A DNA stretch of 64,000 nt, from contig OX031056.1 of NCBI GenBank assembly GCA_943736015.1, positions 71,513,277-71,577,276 of the forward strand, read 5' to 3'. The position numbers and the translations under genes are program-made. The first letter of the stretch is position 1, and each line of letters opens with the position of its first letter. Positions 1 through 11,700 of the stretch are shown one piece after another. The notes beneath the pieces are model-generated. The model was given only the letters and a program-made list of their open reading frames with translations. It did no database searches and was not told the DNA's origin. The stretch comes from Tridacna crocea (taxonomy: Eukaryota; Mollusca; Bivalvia; Cardiida; Cardiidae).

Positions 1-145
1 TGGTAACCAGCATTTTCTCCTTTTCCCACAATGTTTTCTACACCCCACAAAACAAATTTCAAATTTTCAGTCACTTTAATTTTGTCGTCAGCAAATGCTT
101 TCAATTTGATCCGGTCTAAAATATTGTTGTTTGGTAAAGACTTAA
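1..145. repeat. A-family palindromic MITE, cut by the window edge
   Basis: Begins inside the hairpin core (GGTAACCAGCATTTTCTCC) and runs to the TTTGGTAAAGACTTAA terminus. Its outer arm matches other copies. Confidence 0.8.
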
Positions 146-446
146 TCTCATTCCACATGGCAAAGGGTTACAGTGCTTCATTTCGAACAAATTTACAGAC
201 AGCATGCTAGAATTCTGTGTGAATTCACATAAGAGACCCTTTGTTTGCCTTTCTCAAATTGTTTGCTGCAATCATGATCAAAGGGAAATAACTTATGCTG
301 TCGTATGACTTACGTATTTAATAATTTATCTCCCCGAACTTAGTACATTTCACATTAACAGATGCCGCTGGTGAAACCTCAAGACATATCTCTTTCATCT
401 TGTTGCTAAGTGCCTTGTTGCCTCGTTGAAATATATTCTGAGTCTT

Positions 447-672
447 TTAACCCACTAACACACAAACACTATTTTTAACGACCCTGAGAATGAAGTCTTT
501 TGAAAACATTGTGGGAAAAGGAGAAAAAGTGGGTAACCAGCATTTTCTCCTTTTCCCACAGTGTTTTCTACCCTTCACAAAACAAATCATAAAGTTTAGT
601 CGCTTTTGTTTTGTCGTCTGCAAATGCTTTCAATTTGGACAAGCTTAAGATGTCGTTTGGTCATGAGTTGAG
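447..672. repeat. A-family palindromic MITE
   Basis: TTAACCCACTA left end, hairpin core GAAAACATTGTGGGAAAAGG with its complement, and a CGTTTGGTCATGAGTTGA right end. Confidence 0.8.
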
Positions 673-788
673 TATAGTAGAGAAAAAGAGAACAGAATCT
701 GGGATATGTTTTCCGTGTAAATTCTGTCGGTTATCTTTTTAAAAAATTCCTTGTAGCTGTTGTGTCTTCCTCCTTTTCTTGCCGAGCA

Positions 789-1088
789 CCGGTAGCGCCG
801 GTAGCGCAGGCGGAAGCGTGCCGCACTTGAGAACATGGGGGTCCAGGGTTCAATCCCTGATTACGACCCCTGGCTCGGCCAATTTCTCTCCGAGGACTGA
901 TGATAGTCGCTGCGACAGGATTCATTCCTCTCTCACTGGGAAAGCAGCAAGTAGCTTTGAAAGACAATTATGCGGAGTACTGGTAAAAGAAACTCCAGGA
1001 GCGCATGGATAGGACGCCACTCTATATGTCTGAAATAATGTTGAAAACGGCGTTAAACACAATACAATTAATCAATCAATCAATCCTC
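789..1088 (+). mobile_element. tRNA-derived SINE, family 1
   Basis: The head has a degenerate A box (GGTAGCGCAGGCGGAAGC) and B box GGTTCAATCCC. The body has GACAGGATTCATTCCTCTCT and AACTCCAGGAGCGCATGGAT, and the tail ends (AATC)n. Shares body and tail with copies at 4145, 29866 and 58857. Confidence 0.75.
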
Positions 1089-1189
1089 CTTTTCGTTTCT
1101 CTTTCTTGCATGGCTGAAAGCAGGTACATGAGCCATGTTCTTGGAAAATAGAGGGTTTAATTCACCTCTGTGATGTATGATACCAAACT

Positions 1190-1962
1190 AGTCACCACAA
1201 CAATCAAAGCGTTGAGAAGGCTGAAGTGGCATTCGTTGAGGAAGCCATTGTATGGAATTAATAATTTGAAAGAAAAAGAGGAATAATTATTAAAATATTG
1301 GCTTGAAAGTCTACCTACTAAGCAAATGGATACCTGTTTTGGTTCAAGTACTCAAAACAAAGTTAGGGTTATTTGTGCATTAGTTGCCTCCCTTTGATTA
1401 TTAGGAGGAGTCAGGAGTAACACCACTTGACAATAGTATGCATGATGAATGGAGAGAGAAACCATGTGAATATATATCGAATAAGATTAAGTATGTGCCT
1501 GAAAACTGTAATTTTGTAATATCTTTGATCGATAACATTTATTTCCCAAAATTACAATCAATTTTTTCGATCTATAAATATTCATGCCCACTAAGATGGT
1601 GTTGTGCGCAATGATGGGATGAATTAGCCACGGGACAAACGGCTTTTTTAACGAAAACGCCCAGGAAACGCCCAAGCAAACGGTATACACATTTTGTATC
1701 ATTTCGCCAATAAATTGTTATGAGCGAGTGAAGCCAATTTCAATAAAAAAAAAAAGTAGTAGCCTCACCCAGTATATTTTAACATGCCATTTCCAATTAC
1801 ATATCTGAGTCCTACCGAAAAATTCATTTGCATGAGAAAAACTGAGTTTAATTGGGTTTATTTCCTTCGGCTTTGCACAAAATACGACTACATGGTCTTC
1901 AAATTTCAATATTGAACTCATAGTGGTACAATAATAACTGTATTCGACAAATACCACAAAAA
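1190..1962. repeat. K-family dispersed repeat, about 770 bp
   Basis: Matches 33675-34405 in the same orientation and 52080-52925 in reverse. Shared blocks include AATCAAAGCGTT, GAAGCCATTGT..GGAATTAATAAT and AATTGGGTTTATTTC. No coding frame; a non-autonomous element is likely. Confidence 0.65.
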
Positions 1963-2076
1963 TACATTTTGTGTAACATCCGATTGAATCATTTGATTCA
2001 CTGGTACGTTGACGTGTACAAGATTAACCGACTGCAATACTTTCTTCCCTTCAAAGGGCAAAACTTCAGTTTTTAG

Positions 2077-3370
2077 CTCCACTGGCCGAAGGCCAGCGGG
2101 CTTATGTCATGGCCCGGTGTCCATCGTGCGTGCGTGCGTGCGTGCGTGCGTGTGTCCGTCCGTGCGTGCGTTAACTTTTATTTCAAACATCTTCTTCTCT
2201 GAAACTACCCATCCAATTTTGATGAAACTTCACAGAAATGATCCTGCCATGGTCCTCTTCAGAATTCCTTGAAAGAATTTTATTCCTTCAAAAACTCTGG
2301 TTGCCATGGCAACAAAACTGAAAAATATTGAACATTTTTAAAAATCTTCTTCTCTGAAACCATAAGGCCTAGGGCTACCAAATTTAGCATGTAGCTTTAT
2401 CTAGTGGACCTCTAACAAGTTCCTTCAAATAATAGCCCTGGGATCAAAATTGGCCCCACCCCGGGGGTCACAAGTTTTATATGGGCTTATATAGGGAAAA
2501 CTTTAAAATCCTTCTGGTACCTAGCCATAGGGCCTAGGGCTACCAAATTTGGCATGTAGCTTTATCTAGTAGACCTCTACCCAGAGTGCCCAAATGATAG
2601 CCCAGAGGTCAAATTTGGCCCGACCCCGGGGGTCACAAGTTTTATATGGGCTTATATAGTTAAAACTTTAAAAATCTTTTCGTACCAAGCCATAAGGCCT
2701 AGGGCTACTCAATTTTGCATCTAGCTTTATCAAGTGGTTGTCTACCAAAGGTGCCCAAATTGTAGCCCTGGGGTCAAATTTGGCCCTGTCCTGGGGGTCA
2801 CAAGTTTTACATGGGCTCATATTGGGAATTTTTTAAAAATCTACTTGTACCTAGCCATAAGGCCTAGGGCTATCAAATTTTGCATGTAGCTTTATCTAGT
2901 GGGCCTCTACCAGGAGGGCCCAAATTATAGCCTTAGGGTCAAGTTTGTCCCCACACCAGAGGTCACAAGTTTTACATGGGCTTTTGTGGTGAAAACTTTC
3001 TAAGTCATCTTGTTACTAACCATAATAAAGACTAGGACCACTAAATTTAGCCCTGTCTCATGGATTTTATGTTGTACAGGGCCTTTTATTGAGAAAACTT
3101 TGGAAACCTTGTTTAGAACCACACATTCTAGACCTGTATTATTTGGTATGGGCTTTATCTTGTAGACTTCCACCAGGATTCAAGTAATTATAGCTTTGTG
3201 GTCAAAATTGGATTTGCCCAGGGGTCTCAACTTTTTTGTAGGTTTTTATGGAAAAAAATTGTATGTCCTCAAGTTTGAAACCAGTTGGCCAAATAATGTA
3301 ATGTTTGGCTTGCAGTGTTTTTACAAATTAGCCAGTGGAGCGATACAGGGCCATCATGGCCCTCTTGTTT
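2077..3370. mobile_element. About 1.3-kb non-coding element with 168-bp internal repeats and short inverted ends
   Basis: Starts GCTCCACTGGCC and ends GCCAGTGGAGC followed by GATACAGGGCCATCATGGCC, so the ends are inverted copies. It carries a GTGC/GTCC microsatellite at 2128-2170. Then come four to five direct copies of a roughly 168-bp unit (CATAAGGCCTAGGGCTACCA ... GGGGGTCACAAGTTTTATAT), the last ones decayed. No protein coding seen. Confidence 0.65.
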
Positions 3371-3857
3371 AAATCATGTTACTTTGTCGTCTGAAAATAC
3401 TTTTAACTTAGACACAGAGTTCTAGATAAGAGTGAGTGATGGTACATGTATTCTAAAGTCATTCTGTACGAAATCCTATGTTGTGTATACTCATTAGAAT
3501 CGTCTCGTCTCATCGATTCTAATAACTACCTACAACGCAGGCTTTAGAGGAGAATTATCAATATTTTCTTTTTTTTTTTTTAAATCAAAATCACTCCCTC
3601 TATCTTGAACTCTGTAGACTTGTCATTCGACATATCTATTAAGATGGGAGCCATCATTATCCCTCGGTTGTAATTGGTGGAATGATATGTAGCAGATCCA
3701 TTCATCGCCCGGAAACAGGCCAGTTGCCAAAGAACTGTCAATGGGGCGCTATATATATATAGAATCACGCGTTTCTTACTTCAAATAGAAACGACCGTAA
3801 TACGGACGAGATTTGATGTAGGTACGGAATCGGCCGAGTTGTGACGAGTGAGAAGTT

Positions 3858-4110
3858 GTAGCCTGACCGGGAAGCTCAGTGGTTAGCATATCTACCTTGT
3901 AACCTGGCGTTGCGAGCTCGATACCCATTTGAGGCAATACTTTATCCGCCTCTCACCTTTGCTGCAAGTGATAAAAGCAGTCAGTGGCTTGGTAATAAAC
4001 ACATTGTGTCAGTACTGATGTGAGAAAGCCAGAAAACACATGCTTACGTGCACTGGCTGCCGTTATATATGACCTAAATTATTAAAATGGCGTTTCACTC
4101 CAATACAAAC
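3858..4110 (+). mobile_element. tRNA-derived SINE, family 2
   Basis: A box AGCTCAGTGGTTAGCAT and B box GCGAGCTCGATACCC. The body GTGCACTGGCTGCCGTTATA and AAATGGCGTTTCACTCCAAT resemble the family 1 tail, so the two share a 3' region. Confidence 0.7.
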
Positions 4111-4144
4111 TAAGAACTTGTGTAGTATGTGTTAAACGTACCCC

Positions 4145-4473
4145 AAACCAAGCCCCAGTAGCTCAGTCGGTAGTATGCAGAACTTGAGAACAGGGGGTCT
4201 AGGGTTCGATGCCTGTCTACGACTCTCGCTCTGCCTATTTCTTTCTGAGGATTAATAAATGTCAGTGTGACAGGATCATTCATCTTCCACTGCTGACTAT
4301 TCTTTCCACTATGATTATGTGCGAAAGCAGCAAGTGGCTGGGAAAGAAAATTGTGTGAAATACTGATAAAATAAACTCCAGGAACGCATGGATAGGTGCA
4401 CTGGCTGCCGCGATATAACTGAAATAATGGTGAAAACGGCGTTAAGCACCATATAATCAATCAATTAAAAGCA
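4145..4473 (+). mobile_element. tRNA-derived SINE, family 1, near full length
   Basis: A box CAGTAGCTCAGTCGGTAGTA and B box GGGTTCGATGCC. The body has GACAGGATCATTCAT and AACTCCAGGAACGCATGGAT; the tail is GTGAAAACGGCGTTAAGCAC and AATCAATCAATT. Confidence 0.8.
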
Positions 4474-4565
4474 CCCAACCGTAACAGTGCTGTCAGTGCT
4501 TTGATTAGTAAGCACTTGATTTTTTTTCTGTGCACATTGATTTTATTCGAGCCATGTTGAGTGAA

Positions 4566-4784
4566 AAAGGGGGGCTTAATGCATCTGCAAAACGCACCGA
4601 GCCTGCGCAAATTGACCTGGGCCAAAACTTTTCGCCATTTGTCTATTTTCTGTATGTCAAAGGACCATACTACCTTACAATCCAGTTATGGTTTGGATCC
4701 AATGGATTTTATGAATACATAATTCGGGGATGACTGGCATAGTATATTGCATCACGAAGATGCATTAAGCCCCCTTTTGCCAGA
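4566..4784. repeat. C-family element with inverted ends
   Basis: Left end AAAAGGGGGGCTTAATGCAT and right end GATGCATTAAGCCCCCTTTT are near-perfect inverted copies. The centre holds a decayed GAGCCTGCGC...GACCTGGGCC hairpin. Confidence 0.7.
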
Positions 4785-4807
4785 GCGTTGCTGTTTTTAT
4801 AAAGCTT

Positions 4808-5034
4808 TTTAACCCTTAACCAGAACACAAATTTTGAGTCATAATAAAATTATACATAGACAAATTAAGACGTCATTGCTGCTTAATTTACGCTGTTTGT
4901 CTTTGACAAGTTAAAAAACATCGTTGAAAAAGGAGAAAATGCTGGTTACCATAATTTTCTCCTTTTTCCTCAATGTTTTCAAAACCGATTTTCCTCAGGG
5001 TCGTTTAAAATCAGGATAGTTTGAAATGGGTTAA
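4808..5034. repeat. A-family palindromic MITE, decayed
   Basis: TTAACCCTTAACC at the left and GAAATGGGTTAA at the right surround the AAAAAGGAGAAAATGCTGGT hairpin core. Confidence 0.7.
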
Positions 5035-5139
5035 GGATAAAGGATAATATAAAGGTGGGGAAACAATTGCGTAATAAGTAAAAAGTAAACAGCAACGTGT
5101 TTTCGCTGTGTAAAGGTCTATGTAAAAAAAAAGGCGATT

Positions 5140-5560
5140 ATGACATTAATCGTGAGAAGTATTCACTATAAGTAACGTTCAATCACTCTATGACAAGTAC
5201 TCACTGTAAGTGAAATTCACTACAACGATGAGAAGTACTCACCGTGAGTAATGTTCAATTTTACCATGAGAACTGCTCACCATGAGTAATGTTCAGTTTT
5301 ATCGTGAGAAGTACTCACTGTGAGTAAAATTCAGTTTTCTCGTGAGAAAAACTCACCGTGAGTAATGTTCACTTTTATCGTGAGAACTACTCACCGTGAG
5401 TAATGTTCAGTTTTATCGTGAGAACTACTCACCGTGAGTAATGTTCAGTTTAATCTTGAGAAGTACTCATCGTGAGCAGTTGTCAATTTCCTGGTGAGAA
5501 GTACTCACTGTGAGTTCTTTTCAGTTTTCTAATCAGAACTATTCACAGTGAGTAGTGTTT
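5140..5560. repeat. Minisatellite, about 38-40 bp unit, ten or more copies
   Basis: Repeating CGTGAGAACTACTCACCGTG with AGTAATGTTCAGTTTTAT. Each unit contains CTCACNGTGAG, itself a palindrome. Copies diverge toward both edges. Confidence 0.85.
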
Positions 5561-5745
5561 ACTCAAACCATGATCAGAAAACAGAAGAAATAATGTTGAT
5601 ATATAGATAAAGGACCCGTTATTGCCTCAGGTATGAACCACTTTTATTTACCTTTGCCATTCATGCTTTGATATTGACTCTTTACTTCTTAAGTCGTGCC
5701 CACCTGGGTGTCTGAATGATTAGCACATTGGACTTGTGACCTGCA

Positions 5746-5942
5746 GGGCCCGTATTCATCAACAATTCTTGAAAATTTTTGGTCTTCTTCTCCAAGGTTT
5801 TCTAAATTTGTAATTAAGATAACTTCTGATTGGCTAAACCGAATGGTTTAGCCAATCAGCAGTTGTGTTACTTACAAATGTAGAAAATTCAGGCGAAAAA
5901 GACAAAGAACGTTCTTAAGAATGGTTGGTGAATACGGGCCCT
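5746..5942. repeat. D-family palindrome (CCAAT type)
   Basis: GGGCCCGTATTCATC to GAATACGGGCCC, with TGATTGGCTAAACC and GGTTTAGCCAATCA at the centre. Confidence 0.85.
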
Positions 5943-6158
5943 GATGGGTGTAAGTTTTATACGATTGAGGAAAACTTTCTTTCCTGCAATATTTCGCCCT
6001 CACCTCTGATGCATGTGAGAAAGAAGTTTGTAACTTGGAAAGGAAATTATGTCAACACTGGTGTGAGAAAGTAGTCAGTAACTTGGAAAGGAAATTGTGT
6101 CAGCACTGGTGTGAGAAAGTAAGTCTGTAACTTGGAAAATTTTTAGCATTGTATTAAT

Positions 6159-6265
6159 TCAAAAAGGAGAGACAGACAGACAGACAGACGGACACCCCCA
6201 CACACACTGACAGTGAGAGACAGACAGACAGACACACAGTGAGACAGACAGACAGACAGACAGAC

Positions 6266-6296
<31 letters not shown>

Positions 6297-6345
6297 AGGA
6301 AAATAGTATGGAGAGAGAGAGAGAGAGAGAGCGAGAGGCTTAGTC
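6159..6345. repeat. (GACA)n and (GA)n microsatellite
   Basis: Runs of ACAGACAGACAG followed by GAGAGAGAGA. The long reverse-strand reading frame here is an artefact of the repeat. Confidence 0.9.
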
Positions 6346-6490
6346 AAGACTACGTTGACTGATGAAATAATCATACAAGAGAACCGACCTTTATAATCTG
6401 ATGAAAACATTGGGAATTCCGTAATACCAAGTCGCACTTCTAAAGAGATACTGATACCAGAGTAAAAAGAACTTACCACACAAACACAAG

Positions 6491-6683
6491 ACTCCGTATT
6501 CACCAACAATTCTGAATTCCATTTTAATTCTAATTCTAGGTTTAGAAAGTAACACAACTTCTGATTGGCTAAACCAAATGGTTTAGCCAATCAGAAGTTG
6601 TGTTACTTTCAAATTTGGAAACATTCCTATGCGTAGGAATAACTCTAAAAATTGTCTTAAGAATGATTGGTGAATACGGGCCC
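6491..6683. repeat. D-family palindrome with 32-bp perfect inner arms
   Basis: Positions 6545-6576 and 6579-6610 are exact inverted copies around a 2-base loop. Each arm holds a CCAAT motif. Confidence 0.85.
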
Positions 6684-7640
6684 TTGTAGTTGTTGCTTTG
6701 GCGTGAAAATCAAAGTTGGCTAACTAAACGAATTTTCTACTCAGTGCCCTCGATCTGGTGACTTCGCTTTCTTTTTTCCGAAAGAAACTGAGCCAGGAAA
6801 ACGTGACGAGATGCAACGCATATTGCTGTGTGAATTGCCCCGTCTGTTAAGTAATTTACAATTGTTGTACCATGTTGGTCTGAATATAGAATTTCGATGA
6901 CCTCTCGTCCTCTCGAAATATCACGCACGAATCAAAACTCACTGTGAAGTATTTTGTTGTGACGGCGCATGAGCCGTGGCACTGTATTTCTTTTTATTCT
7001 GTTTTGAAAAGTGCCAGTGGAGGTGGCCATATTGTTTAGTATTGGACTGGTTCAGTGTTCTTTATTTTTACATAAATGTAACAATACGACACTTTCATTA
7101 CCAGATCGAATCTGTACCAACTGTTTTTTTTTTTATTTGGACATATTTTTCAACATGTAAAAAACCGTGCTATCATTGCCAGATCGATAAAAAAAAAATT
7201 GTATTCCAGATGGCCAATAGTTTTAAAAATATTTGTTATGTAGTATCATGTAGTATCACCACGAGAAACTCTACGAAGTTTGTTCAAAATATGCCTAGTC
7301 CATTATCTCCCGCTAGATGACTTTCCACAGATACTCATCTATCTAATTTGGGCATCCTGGTTACAGAACCCGACAACTTTTCTACACGACAACCGTTACT
7401 TTGAATTTCAAACTAAAATAAACGTTTACTCAATAAAACGCTACCTGGTGCGATTCATTCAGCTATGATCAGCAGTTTAGAGAAATCTGCAGCTAAAAAG
7501 GCCTGATTTTTCCTGAAACGTATTGATAAAAACCATTTTCTCCATTGCTACTTTATAGCGCGTATTATTACAATGTCCCCAATATCGGGGAGAGTGATGA
7601 GTCATATAAGGCAGATCGAATTTTCAAAGAATATGACATG
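6684..7640. other. Intergenic, no recognised feature
   Basis: AT-rich sequence with short chance reading frames only. No repeat family seen elsewhere in the window was recognised. Confidence 0.5.
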
Positions 7641-7647
7641 CGCAGAC

Positions 7648-7800
7648 AAGGAGAAATGTTGGTTACTAGCATTTTCTCTTTTTCTCACGATGTTTTCTTT
7701 CCTTTCAAAGACACAATGCGTCATTTCAACCATGTTTATGTTTTTGTCTGCAAATGCTCTTAATTTGAACAAATCTAAAATTTTGTGGTTCTGTAAACTG
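7648..7800. repeat. A-family half element
   Basis: GGAGAAATGTTGGTTACTAG core and the right arm to CTAAAATTTTGTGGTTCTGT. The left arm is missing, and a second A copy follows in tandem. Confidence 0.65.
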
Positions 7801-7832
7801 TTTTATCACATAAAAACCTCGTCCGCAGTGTT

Positions 7833-8058
7833 TTAACTCATTACCAAGCGACAATATTCTAGGCGTGTCAAGATCGAAAGCATTGCAGACGACAAAACAA
7901 AAGTGACTGAAAATTTGAAATTTGCTTTGTGAAGAGTAGAAAACATTGTGTGAAAAGGAGAAAATGCTGGTTACCAGCATTTTCACCTTTTCCCACAATA
8001 TTTTCTAAAGGCTTCTTTCTCAGAGTCGTCAAAAGTAGGGATTGTGTGGTAGAGGGTT
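7833..8058. repeat. A-family palindromic MITE
   Basis: TTAACTCATTACCAAGCGAC left end, full hairpin core, and right end TGTGTGGTAGAGGGTT. Confidence 0.8.
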
Positions 8059-8092
8059 CAAACCATGACTTAATTTTTGGTAATACCCAAAT

Positions 8093-8352
8093 TTATTTCG
8101 TGAATGATTTCCGATGGGTTATCCAGAAATATCGGTGAAATATTTTTCGATATTTCACGATTACGACCAGTTCAAATACCGATTTTTATATTTCAACTCT
8201 TCAATTGAAGGCGGAAACAGTTCTTCCCGCGCACTAGTTACCTAGGTAAAATGCGTATGCCTCACAACAAGATGGAAATATGACGTAATTTACCTTGTAT
8301 TTCTCTCGCTTGACGTAATATCGTAATGCGTTCCTATGCGGAAGGGTGTGCT
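8093..8352 (-). repeat. E-family element, truncated
   Basis: Holds the CGATATTTCACGATTACGAC, TACCTAGGTAAAATGCG and TATGACGTAATTTACC blocks in reverse order relative to 12058-12512. Confidence 0.65.
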
Positions 8353-8650
8353 TGAACAGTTGACTTTATTCTTTGTCTCAAGATACTCAAGATGTTTTCT
8401 ATCATTTCAAAGTGATGTAATTTCTGATTGGTTGTACCGAATGGTTCAGCCAATCAAAATTTGTCACGTAATGAGACTTTAACCATGCTTCAAATTTATA
8501 GCAGGATGCCATAAGGTTAACATGACCACCTAAAAGAAAGTACTTGACAAGATCAAATTCGGGAATAATAATTATGTAACATTAAAACTGTCATAATTAT
8601 GACATAACAAATGTCTTGTTCACGTGTAAAAAAAAAAGATTTCGGTTGGG

Positions 8651-8658
8651 TATAAATA
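8651..8658 (+). promoter_or_regulatory. TATA box of the serine protease gene
   Basis: TATAAATA lies 59-66 bases before the start codon at 8717, a fitting distance for a short 5' UTR. An A-rich AGAAAAATG context precedes the start. Confidence 0.65.
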
Positions 8659-8716
8659 TCCACTACTTTTCTTCATTTTCGTCACTTTCTTCATTGCTTT
8701 ATTGAATTGAAGAAAA

Positions 8717-8753
8717 ATGCTTCCCTTCATTGCAGTCGTTGTCTTGGTTACTG
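8717..8753 (+). CDS. Serine protease exon 1 (signal peptide)
   Basis: Encodes the hydrophobic signal start [12 protein letters not shown] and the first base of Gly13. The donor is GTAAGT. Confidence 0.85.
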
Positions 8754-11700
8754 GTAAGTCGTTATTATTTCGAGTCCTCATTTTTTGAATAAAAAATCAT
8801 TAATTTTTCATTTAGTTCTGCAAGTTTTTTGGCTCTCTCTCTCTCTCGTTTCATTTTTTTTATTACTTAGTTTTATTTTGTATGGGTACACATCGTCGGT
8901 TTTCCTCAAAAACCGCGTAACTACAGCTTGTTTCAAGCTGTAGTTACGAGGGTTTTGAAGTAAACCGATGACATGTATATAATACAGTACAAGGTACTTA
9001 TGATTGAGGGTATATGCAGAGTTTTTTTCCTACGGACAGATTTTCTCTCATTTTTGCTTGGATAATAAAATAGTGTTTGCTTAGTAAAAAGATGAATAGA
9101 GAAACATGTGTTGCAGAGCAATATACAAAGATTTTCTCCTGTTATATATAATTATATCTACATTCAAATCTCATCATTTCAACAATATTTATTTAAAAAT
9201 TTATCTAGAAATGACTTCATTTAAGCTGTGGGGGGGATTATTTCCCCATCACAGTGAACAATTTCCTCCCACCGAAAATCTGGTTTATTGACTTGAGATC
9301 ACTAGTTTTAAAAGTGGCATTCGTTGATAAAATAATCAGATGAAATATAATATATAATCTATTTCATCAGCTTGTGGTTAATATGGGAAAATATTTGCCT
9401 CAAAAGGGAAAAGGAGAGGTATGCGAAAATAACCTTACGGCACTCGTTATTTTCTCATACCTTTCCCTTTTTCGGCAAGTATTTCCCCGTATCAACCATG
9501 GCACAACCTAATGAAATAAATTCTATTTGGTAGTCTGCAAATATTTTGAATTTGTCATTTGCTTACGGGTTATACCGTAATTAGCACACGGAAATATCTT
9601 CAGTGGGGTGAAAATGCGTTTTTCGTGGCGTCTGTTTACCCTCAATGGTTAGATGAAATCAAATGGGCCATGCTTGACAAAACGGGACTTAATGCATCCA
9701 CATTAAGCATAATTCTCTATCATGCATGATATCAAGCGAGTAATTTCACAGTGACGGATCCATAAAATACTTTTTGCTATTGGAAAATTTTCTGCTTGTC
9801 CAAGAACCGTTTTACCTCTGTGCTTGGAAGACAAAATGCATTTTATGGTTCCATAAACATATGCTGGTTTGCTTGGTATAATTCTTCGCGGGGATGAAGT
9901 TACCAGATCACGGTCAAATTTATTTAGATATCCACAGACAAATAAGTGTTACAAAGAGGATAATCAACTGGTTATTTTTGATATGAAAAATATCTCGCGA
10001 GGATGAATTGTTAGGCGTTGAAAAAACGAGTGCAAAGCACGAGTTTTTTTAACGCCTTACTACGCATCCGAGTGAGATATTTTTCATATCAAAAATAACC
10101 AGTTGATTGTTCTTTTTATTATATACCTTATTAACATTATTATTTGTAATTTTTCGTTTGAAAGTCGAAATCAATACTTTGGAAAGAGAGAAGAAATCAG
10201 GGTCGTAGTGCGGATGAATACATAATGTAAAAGAACAAACGAGACTTCACAAAACTTACAATTAACACTATCTATAAGTGCTTAATGAAAAAAGTAGTTC
10301 CTAAATTACGTCAGAAAGTGAAAGTGAAAGTTGATATCGTCACTAGTGATGATATCAAAATTTATTACACTGGGAAATTCCAGGATTTCACCGCTAGGTA
10401 TATAATAAATTTGTCTTACACTCGCCTGAGTTTTAAGGTAAACTGATCTTTGAACTTGAAAAAGAAAAATCAATAACAAAAAGTCTCGACTCATGTCTGC
10501 CTGCGCGGACTGGGCAGGCAGACAGAGTCGATACTTTTTGCAGATGCAATAAATCTTTACCTAACAATCCATGGTTTTTACGTCCCTAAGATAGAAGCCT
10601 TTTGAAAACATTGGGGGAAAATGAGAGAATGCTGGATATCAGCTTTTTCTCCTATTCCCACAGTTTTTTTTATCTACCCTGCTGGAAAAAAAATCAATGT
10701 TTGAGTTATGTTTAATTTGTCGTCTGCAGGTGCTTTCAATTTGGACCAGTCTAAAATTCTTTCGTTTGGTAAAAAGTGAACCCCTCTTTTCAATGAGTGG
10801 ACTGTTTCAGGTGCCAGTGCCGAGGCGGTTCCTTCCTTCAATCTGCCACGGCTTAACAACGCTCTGCATATCTCAGAGCCGACCGCAAGAAAGGCATCCC
10901 GAATAATAAATGGAGAGGTCGCTGGAACCAATGAATTTCCCCACCAACTTAGCCTACTCTATTTCGGCAGCCACAGGTGCGGTGCATCGCTTCTGACCAA
11001 TGAATGGGCTATCACAGCTGCCCATTGCGTTGATGGCATGTAAGTGGATTTTTAGTGAGTATGGTGGGATATTTTTGCCACGAGATACGAGATAACTATG
11101 ATGATGATTTAACCCATTACTCCATAGATACTCATTTCTACGCATTGCTTGTAGGGGCCTTTGGAAAACATTGTGGCAAAAGGTGAAATTGCTCGTGACG
11201 AGCAATTTCATTTTTTGCCATAATGTTTTCTATGCTATCAAAAGGAGTCATATACACATAAGAAACAGTTTCATCCTTGCTGTTACTAAGGGTCAGTTAG
11301 AGATACCATAGAAACCTTATGGGGTAAAGGGTGAAGAAAACCCTCACGATAAGTTAAAGTTTCCTGGAATTTTTTTCAAAGAAAAGCAGGTCAATTTAAG
11401 CTGATAGTTCAGAAATGATTGTATAGTAAGGTAGAATGATGTTTTTTATACAAAAAAAAAATATATATATATAATAAAAGCTTAAAGTGTTGACCCTGGC
11501 GCAGTCTGACCAGGGTCGATACTTTTCGCAGTTCCCACATAGTCGCTTTTAACGTGGCGAGTCAACCTTTTTCAATCATCTCATCCACTGTAACATGTGT
11601 CATGTTTTGGGAAAAGGGGGCTTAATGCGTGTGCAATAAAGTATCGACCAGGCCAGCCAGCACCGTTAGCGCAGGCTAATCCGAGTCGATACTTTTTTAT

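Noticed and set aside
5140..5560. Regular short repeats resembling a CRISPR array
   Set aside because: Units and spacers are both repetitive, no unique spacers and no cas genes; this is a eukaryotic minisatellite. The same holds for 38372-38605 and 49975-50645.
6159..6590. 143-residue reading frame on the minus strand
   Set aside because: It is Ser/Leu/Cys-rich translation of GACA and GA microsatellites.
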